DNA of 64,000 nt, taken from the NCBI GenBank assembly GCA_965221635.1, contig OZ244902.1:3472001-3536000 (forward strand). Reading direction: 5' to 3'. The stretch comes from JAAXHB01 sp965221635. GTDB lineage: Bacteria > Actinomycetota > Acidimicrobiia > Acidimicrobiales > Aldehydirespiratoraceae. Shown piece after piece: positions 60,101 to 64,000 of this stretch. Position numbers and translations under genes: made by a program. Below the pieces are notes generated by a model, which was given only the letters and a program-made list of their open reading frames with translations, did no database searches and was not told where the DNA came from. The number at the start of each line of letters is the position of its first letter. Positions within the stretch are counted from its first letter, which is position 1.

Positions 60101-60712
60101 GGCCACCAGCAGGTTCTTGTCCAGGAACGGGTTGCCGCTCCGGGATGCCTCCACCGCCGTGCGGGACATGATCTCGAAGTTGAGGCCGAACCTGTCCCAC
60201 AGTTCGTCCTGCCACTGCTCCACCAGACTGCCCAGCGCCACGATCAGACAGCGCGCAACGTCGCCGCGCAACATCAGCTCCTTGATCAACAGCCCCGACA
60301 TGATCGTTTTTCCGGCGCCCGGGTCGTCGGCCAACAGGAACCGCAGCGGCCTCTGGGTGAGCAGCCGTTGGTACACGGCGTCGATCTGGTGGGGGTAGGG
60401 CTCGATGTTGGACGTGTCCACCGCCGCGAACGGGTCGGCCAGATGCGCCCATTTCATGCGCCGCGCCTCTGAAGCCAGCCGGAAATCCGCGCCGTCGGCG
60501 TCGAAGCTCCAGCGCCGATCCGCCACCACGGTGATGTTGCGGAGATCCTCGGTGTTGAGGATGCGCTCGTCGAGGCGTCCGTCGCCTGTGCGGTAGGTGA
60601 GCGTCGCCGACCCTGGGCCGTGCCGCTCCAACGCCACGACCACCACCTCGGAGCCCGCCACAACCCCCGCCAGCCGCTGCCCGGAAGAGATGTCCCCAAA
60701 CGACAGCGCCAT
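57188..60712 (-). CDS. SNF2/DEAH-type helicase with DUF3883-like C-terminal domain
   Basis: 1,174 residues from ATG 60712; the frame is open to 60970, but the upstream codons look non-coding. Helicase motifs: DDPGAGKT (129-136, with DDPGAG for the usual DETGLG), VIVDEAHKM (DEAH 230-233), LLTATPHNG (267-270), ATDAAGEGVNLQ and EQRFGRIHRIGQ. An acidic stretch (FDYDDYDDEELEALED) sits between the two RecA-like halves. The C-terminal 100 residues (FDIDSLDPVTGMHYFLEVKS) match DUF3883, a PD-(D/E)xK-like domain with the EVK signature. It is first in the operon. The role is DNA translocation and possibly cleavage of foreign DNA. Confidence 0.92.
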   Translation of the reverse strand: MALSFGDISSGQRLAGVVAGSEVVVVALERHGPGSATLTYRTGDGRLDERILNTEDLRNITVVADRRWSFDADGADFRLASEARRMKWAHLADPFAAVDTSNIEPYPHQIDAVYQRLLTQRPLRFLLADDPGAGKTIMSGLLIKELMLRGDVARCLIVALGSLVEQWQDELWDRFGLNFEIMSRTAVEASRSGNPFLDKNLLVARVDQLSRAEDLQAKLAQADWDLVIVDEAHKMAAHRYGNELRKTKRFRLGEMLRSRARHLLLLTATPHNGKNEDFLAFMTLLDPERFAGRLRNDEMPRTDDVMRRLVKENVRTFEGKRLFPKRYADSLKFELSPPEQELYDAVTHYVRNGMNRALRMQAEGDKRRGIIVGFALAGLQRRLASSPAAIHQSLKRRQERLAAQAERLRTLAADGEAIPVAELPRGVRVSDLEDFDYDDYDDEELEALEDAVIDAEVAMATADELDAEVAELGDLVALAHNVRDSGVDTKWVQLRDFLRSEQFSNPRFTNDGHGRSPRKLIVFSEHKDTLTYLADRIRAELGRPEAVDTIHGGIKRHDRKAIQDRFRVDPTFRILVATDAAGEGVNLQVANMMVNYDLPWNPNRIEQRFGRIHRIGQHLPCHLWNLVAHQTREGKVFDRLFEKIKQQEGVYQDQVYDVLGDAQINRSLQDLLMKAIRDDGDPAHAVYMDEIIDGDIGTQLELVLKERALVAAGGGQPATEEIRDLMERSRARKLQPWFVEAFFTEALKRYGGRITSREPGRFEVTRVPATVRGNADPSHGPVHARYFRVTFDKAHIQPPGLERAELISPGTPLLTAVVDKVLADHGQTLQRGATLVAADDQTTEPRLLVYLDHTVTDGRQVQGRRQVVSRRFQYVEVDRHGNVTHPGDEPYIGYDPIEPHQRRMLDGAVDSDWISGGAEDAAKGWAIENLARPHFDEMSAITKERVAKVREAVWQRLTAEIRYWDMQAEESKKRELHGKNARISSGRARARAEDLEARLARRRLELDQEADLHNNPPTIVGAALVIPQGLLDTLDGSAPAPEAVADRMETDRRGVEAVCKAERALGRVPTPQHHSNPGFDIDSLDPVTGMHYFLEVKSHLPQTTEISVSAQQAQKARSNPERWRLVVASVPDDPKAEPTVKYLVNPFEDVRLHFAQTKLTLKIAKLLEDAGAPC

Positions 60713-60993
60713 CAATCCGCCCCGCCCACCGCAGGCATCAACAACCAAGCCCACACCGCGCCGATCACCACAGCCGCCATAGTAGATGCACCCCAAGACA
60801 CCAACGGCCCCAACCACAACAGCCTCCGCCTCCCGGCCTTCGCCAGCTATCACGCGCATGGCGGAAGTTGTCCACAGGGAACCGTCCTCGTGCCCGGTGC
60901 CGCACGAGCCGATGCCTGCGGGCGACAGGGCTGGTTCTGATGCAGAACAAGTCTGCCAACATCTCCTCAAATCGCCGATCTTGTCCTGTTAGG
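60713..60993. other. Divergent upstream region of helicase and RloA-like gene
   Basis: No gene is supported. A TTGTCCACA 9-mer resembling an actinobacterial DnaA box is at 60868-60876 and another at 61153-61161. The helicase promoter should lie here on the minus strand, but no convincing -10/-35 pair was found. Confidence 0.45.
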
Positions 60994-61022
60994 TTGCATT
61001 TCTGTGTATTTTTCACGACAAT
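60994..61022 (+). promoter_or_regulatory. Promoter of the RloA-like gene, leaderless layout
   Basis: TTGCAT (60994-60999), 17 bases, then GACAAT (61017-61022), then 6 bases and the ATG at 61029. Spacing is ideal for a sigma-70-type promoter whose transcript begins at the start codon. The spacer is AT-rich in a GC-rich setting. No ribosome site is seen, which agrees with a leaderless message. Confidence 0.6.
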
Positions 61023-61028
61023 ATTGAT

Positions 61029-62360
61029 ATGAACACCGAAGAATCCCGATCTGAGCTCAGCGCCCTGCTGTCGTTCACCGCCAGCAACGTGCGCTCCTTC
61101 CGAGACGAGTTCCACTTCTCGATGCTTGCCAGTCGCTACGCCGACCAGGACGTTGTCCACAGGCTCCGCTCCGGTTCGGCCAAGCCTCAGGAGGTGCTGC
61201 CTGCTGCCGGGATCTTCGGCGCCAACGCCTCAGGCAAGACCGCCCTGCTCTTGGCGCTTGCGGACATGCAAACAATCGTCCTCGATTCGTTTCGCAATCG
61301 CAAACGTCCCCGTAAAATGGGCCGCCTTCCGTTTCAGCTAGAAGCTGGGTGCCGCTCGTCGCCATCAAGGTTCGAGATCGATCTGATTGTGGAGGGCGTG
61401 CGCTGGCAGTACGGGTTCGAGGTGGACGACGAACGCGTGCTGGGCGAGTACGCCTACCACTACCCCAAAGGCCGTCAAGCACTGGTGTTCGACCGAACTG
61501 AAGGCGACATCTCGTTCGGATCTCGATTCAGAACTGCTGGCCGCGGGCTAAGCACCCTGACCCGGGAAGACTCACTCTTGTTGTCGGTCGCCGGCGCGGC
61601 TCGCGCTCAACACCTAACACTCCTCTACGAGTGGTTCCAGGGCAACCTGCTGCTGGCTCAGTCCAGCAATCTTGCAACCCGCGTCGGACAAGCCGCCAAC
61701 AAGGTCGCAACCAACTCGGCGCTAAAGCACAGGATCGCTTCACTGCTGCATGCCGCGGATCTTGGGGTATCAGACATCGAGCATGTGGACATGCCTCCCG
61801 AAGTCGCCAACCGGGTTGCTTGGGCGCTGCAGCGGCCCCACGGCGATGCCGAAATCAGCGATCACGACCTCGGCGTTGAGTTCGAGGACTTGGTTCGCCT
61901 AAAGCATGAAGGCACCGAGGGTGACGTTTGGCTTGATCCCGAGTTCGAGTCCCAGGGCACCAGGGCATGGGTGGGATTGATCGGGCCCGTACTCCACGCG
62001 CTACGGGACGGATTCGTGCTACTGGTGGACGAACTCCACGCCAGCCTGCACCCCGAGCTGGTAGCACTTCTGGTGGGAATGTTTCAGGAACCCAGGCTCA
62101 ATCCTCGATGTGCCCAGCTGATCTTCAACACGCACGACGCGACGCTGCTCGGGGATTCCGCCAGGAACACACTCGGCCGAGACCAACTTTGGTTCACCGA
62201 AAAGGACATTGGAGGAGCCACCACCGTCTACTCGCTTGTCGACTTCCGCCCGCGCCGCGACGAAGCCCTAGGGCGTCGCTACCTGCAAGGACGATTCGGC
62301 GCAGTCCCCATCGTGGACCATGGCGAAGTCAATGCCGCACTGGATCTCGTCAACACATGA
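61029..62360 (+). CDS. RloA/AbiL-like AAA ATPase (AAA_15/21)
   Basis: A 443-residue ABC-type ATPase. It begins with LSFTASNVRSFRDEFHFSML, the N-terminal strand pattern of RloA/RecF-like proteins, with Walker A GIFGANASGKTALLLAL (64-71), a long insert, Walker B DGFVLLVDELHASLHPEL and the H-loop FNTHDATLL. COG1106 proteins often pair with RloB or a TOPRIM nuclease; no RloB follows here. Position divergent to the helicase suggests it belongs to the same defence locus. It could act alone, like some AbiL-type ATPases, or with a distant partner. Confidence 0.88.
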   Translation: MNTEESRSELSALLSFTASNVRSFRDEFHFSMLASRYADQDVVHRLRSGSAKPQEVLPAAGIFGANASGKTALLLALADMQTIVLDSFRNRKRPRKMGRLPFQLEAGCRSSPSRFEIDLIVEGVRWQYGFEVDDERVLGEYAYHYPKGRQALVFDRTEGDISFGSRFRTAGRGLSTLTREDSLLLSVAGAARAQHLTLLYEWFQGNLLLAQSSNLATRVGQAANKVATNSALKHRIASLLHAADLGVSDIEHVDMPPEVANRVAWALQRPHGDAEISDHDLGVEFEDLVRLKHEGTEGDVWLDPEFESQGTRAWVGLIGPVLHALRDGFVLLVDELHASLHPELVALLVGMFQEPRLNPRCAQLIFNTHDATLLGDSARNTLGRDQLWFTEKDIGGATTVYSLVDFRPRRDEALGRRYLQGRFGAVPIVDHGEVNAALDLVNT

Positions 62361-62487
62361 GGAATCCCGAAGGTCGAAGCGCCCGCCACACGACTAGGAC
62401 ACGAGAGTCATGCCCTGCCATGCACGCGTTCGCCTTCTGTAGCGTCGCTTGGTGGCAGGAGTTGCCGACACCTGATTTGGAGTAGCA

Positions 62488-62721
62488 ATGGCAGCGATTT
62501 GCGTTTCGATCCCCGATGAACTTGAGGCCTTCGTCGAGCTCCGGGTTAGCGAGGGCGGGTATGGATCGGTCAGTGAGTACGTCGGGGACCTCATCCGCCG
62601 CGACCGTGATCGCCGACAGCTCCGGACCGCCCTTCTGGAGGGCGCGGAGTCTCCGATAATCGGCGACGCTGACGCTACGTACTTCGCCGCGCTTCGAGGC
62701 CGGGTGCGCGGCGCAGTCTGA
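62488..62721 (+). CDS. ParD-like antitoxin without ParE
   Basis: A 77-residue protein of CopG/ParD type. VSIPDELEAFVELRVSEGGY followed by SVSEYVGDLIRRDRDR is the ribbon-helix-helix and following helix, with a short tail (ADATYFAALRGRVRGAV). TTGGAGT lies 7 bases before the ATG. The space after it (113 bp to the next gene, on the other strand) cannot hold ParE, so the toxin has been lost or the protein regulates something else. Confidence 0.85.
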   Translation: MAAICVSIPDELEAFVELRVSEGGYGSVSEYVGDLIRRDRDRRQLRTALLEGAESPIIGDADATYFAALRGRVRGAV

Positions 62722-62834
62722 GACCGGGTGCACCGGCCCGCCTGAAGTCGGGCTCGCCGTTGGTGGAGGTGCTGGACCTTCAGCGGATTCTCGTGCCGGC
62801 TTGCAGCCCCTTCTTCAGCCGCAGGCTTTGCGTT

Positions 62835-63074
62835 TCAGCCATTGGCGTTACTTGAGCGGATCGCTTGTGCGGTGTCGTTTGCTGAGGCGTTTAGTAGGGC
62901 TTCTTCTTCTGGGGAGGGTGGGGTGCTTGCGAGTTGTTTGCCGATTATTCGTTGACGTTCGCGGCGGATGAGCTTCTGTAGCTGCGAGTCGAGGGTGCGC
63001 CCCTCATGATCTGCGAGTTGACGCAGCGCGTCCCGTGTCCGCACGGAAACTCTGATCGTGGTTGATTTGGGCAT
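62835..63074 (-). CDS. Ribbon-helix-helix protein
   Basis: A 79-residue protein, PKSTTIRVSVRTRDALRQLA then EGRTLDSQLQKLIRRERQR, an Arc/CopG-like ribbon-helix-helix domain with a polar tail. It looks like an antitoxin DNA-binding subunit; the region downstream (62722-62834) is too short for a toxin. It starts at 63074, 80 bp before the divergent membrane-protein gene. Confidence 0.75.
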   Translation of the reverse strand: MPKSTTIRVSVRTRDALRQLADHEGRTLDSQLQKLIRRERQRIIGKQLASTPPSPEEEALLNASANDTAQAIRSSNANG

Positions 63075-63154
63075 ATCTCACAGTATGCCTTGGCCGGCTG
63101 GATGAGCCCCTACGCTTCTGGGAACGTAGCGACCTTTCCTTGGAGTGCACTTTG

Positions 63155-63625
63155 ATGAATGCCGCCCGTTACTCGCACTTTCAGGTGTTCCCCTACGCCC
63201 GGGTGCTCCGGTTGGTGGCACTTGGCTTGCTGGCACTGCCGACCATTCTCACCGGCAAGTTCTCGGAGACTGCCTGGTCGCTGGGACTCGGCGTGATCGT
63301 TGCTGTGATCATCACCGCTCTCACCACGCTTCGAACCGAGGTCACCGGCGAGCACGTTCGAGCGGGATTCCGATACGGGTGGCCCGCCCGCACGATTGCG
63401 CTCGACTCGATCGTGTCCCACGAATGCGTGCGCAACCGCTGGTGGTACGGACTGGGCATTCGCCTGTACCCAGGTGGCTGGCTGTACGCCGTGTGGGGAC
63501 TCGACGCCGTTGAGGTCTGTTACGACGACCCCCGGCGAGGCCGCCGCCGCAAGTTCCGAATCGGCACCGACGACGCCGAAGGACTCAACTCCGCTCTCAC
63601 CGACGCACTCGCCGACACCACCTAG
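63155..63625 (+). CDS. Small membrane protein, two TM segments, PH-like C-terminus
   Basis: 156 residues from ATG 63155 with GGAG upstream. Two hydrophobic segments (VLRLVALGLLALPTILTG and SLGLGVIVAVIITALTTL) are followed by a strand-rich cytoplasmic part (RTIALDSIVSHECVRNRWWY, GGWLYAVWGLDAVEV). This layout is common in bacterial PH/YdbS-like membrane proteins, whose jobs are poorly known. The longer frame from 63062 is unlikely since it crosses the divergent promoter area. Confidence 0.7.
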   Translation: MNAARYSHFQVFPYARVLRLVALGLLALPTILTGKFSETAWSLGLGVIVAVIITALTTLRTEVTGEHVRAGFRYGWPARTIALDSIVSHECVRNRWWYGLGIRLYPGGWLYAVWGLDAVEVCYDDPRRGRRRKFRIGTDDAEGLNSALTDALADTT

Positions 63626-63798
63626 ACATCCCCGCAGGGCCCACGGCAGGCCCTTGCCAACAGGCCCACACCGGCGAAGCCCCCTCGCCACCAGGATCCC
63701 CCGCCCCGCCGAATCCCCCGCGCCGGCGAATCCCCTGCCGCGGCCTGGACAGCTTCCACGACCTGCGCGGCGTCGTAGGGTTGGATTGAGACAACATC

Positions 63799-64000
63799 AT
63801 GGAGCCCAACGTCGTCACCCTGCTGATCGAGTTCGGGGCGATCGTCCTCGGGTTCGCAATCGCTGCTCGAATCGCGCACAGGCTCGGCCTGGCGGTACTG
63901 CCCGTTTACCTGTCGGCGGGGCTTGCCTTCAGCGAGGGCGGACTGATCGAGATAGGCGCCGCCAACGAATTCATCGAAGTCGGCGCGCAGATCGGTGTGA
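63799..64000 (+). CDS. CPA2-type cation:proton antiporter, 3' truncated by window
   Basis: 67 residues from ATG 63799 to the window edge. VVTLLIEFGAIVLGFAIAAR, RLGLAVLPVYLSAGLAFSEG and GGLIEIGAANEFIEVGAQIG match the first two membrane segments of KefB/NhaP-like antiporters (GLAxxPxYLxAGLxFxxGGL). The remaining part lies outside. The family exchanges Na+ or K+ for H+ in the cytoplasmic membrane. Confidence 0.85.
   Translation, partial: MEPNVVTLLIEFGAIVLGFAIAARIAHRLGLAVLPVYLSAGLAFSEGGLIEIGAANEFIEVGAQIGV

Noticed and set aside
60868..61161. Two TTGTCCACA sequences resembling DnaA boxes, about 285 bp apart
   Set aside because: One lies within a coding region and no cluster or AT-rich unwinding element is present; chance is likely, so no origin is claimed.

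Overview
The window is high-GC DNA with actinobacterial traits: many GTG/TTG starts, an F420/FMN-type PPOX protein, an acyl-CoA mutase set, an FMO/P450 pair, and an S-layer (SLH) protein whose SLH repeats resemble those I associate with Acidimicrobiia (Microthrix/Ilumatobacter relatives). The phylum-level call is fairly secure; the class is inference.

Layout. 1-5.4 kb: housekeeping and catabolic genes (ABM-domain tail, amidase, TlpA-like lipoprotein with DsbB, YCII protein with an SDR). 5.4-8.4 kb: a degraded, AT-richer accessory patch holding an ISL3-type transposase remnant, a membrane protein and non-coding DNA. It is bounded on both sides by copies of the 3' end of the meaB gene. 8.4-13.4 kb: a B12-dependent acyl-CoA mutase operon (icmA-like, icmB-like, meaB) whose substrate-pocket residues point to isobutyryl-CoA rather than methylmalonyl-CoA, followed by an HSL-type esterase and a UbiX-like flavin prenyltransferase. 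13.6-22.9 kb and 29.9-40.0 kb: two giant surface-protein genes (about 3,090 and 3,350 residues) built from the same calcium-loop/GLUG module, two copies in the first and six in the second, the second with three N-terminal SLH repeats. 22.9-29.7 kb: cupin, divergent amidohydrolase, katG with a Fur-family regulator, SDR and zinc alcohol dehydrogenase. 40.2-43.8 kb: SDR, then FMO and P450 genes that overlap by 4 bp.

43.8-63.6 kb is a defence and toxin-antitoxin island: mazF with antitoxin, an NAT-like acetyltransferase coupled to a hydantoinase-B remnant, an orphan Phd-type antitoxin, an Abi-like gene, phd-vapC, a dead HicB-like copy, an XRE regulator overlapping a chagasin-like (I42) protein, and a HicB-like protein. 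A large helicase-methylase-ATPase operon follows, then a divergent RloA-like AAA ATPase, a ParD-like protein without a toxin and an RHH protein. The operon encodes a DEAH/SNF2 helicase with a C-terminal DUF3883-like domain, a DUF1156 adenine methylase, and a HEPN-like domain fused to a DUF499 ATPase. Between helicase and methylase lie broken copies of the start of DUF1156 methylases and a copy of the helicase tail, suggesting repeated recombination at this junction.

The window ends in the 5' part of a CPA2-type antiporter gene. I saw no tRNA, rRNA or CRISPR array.
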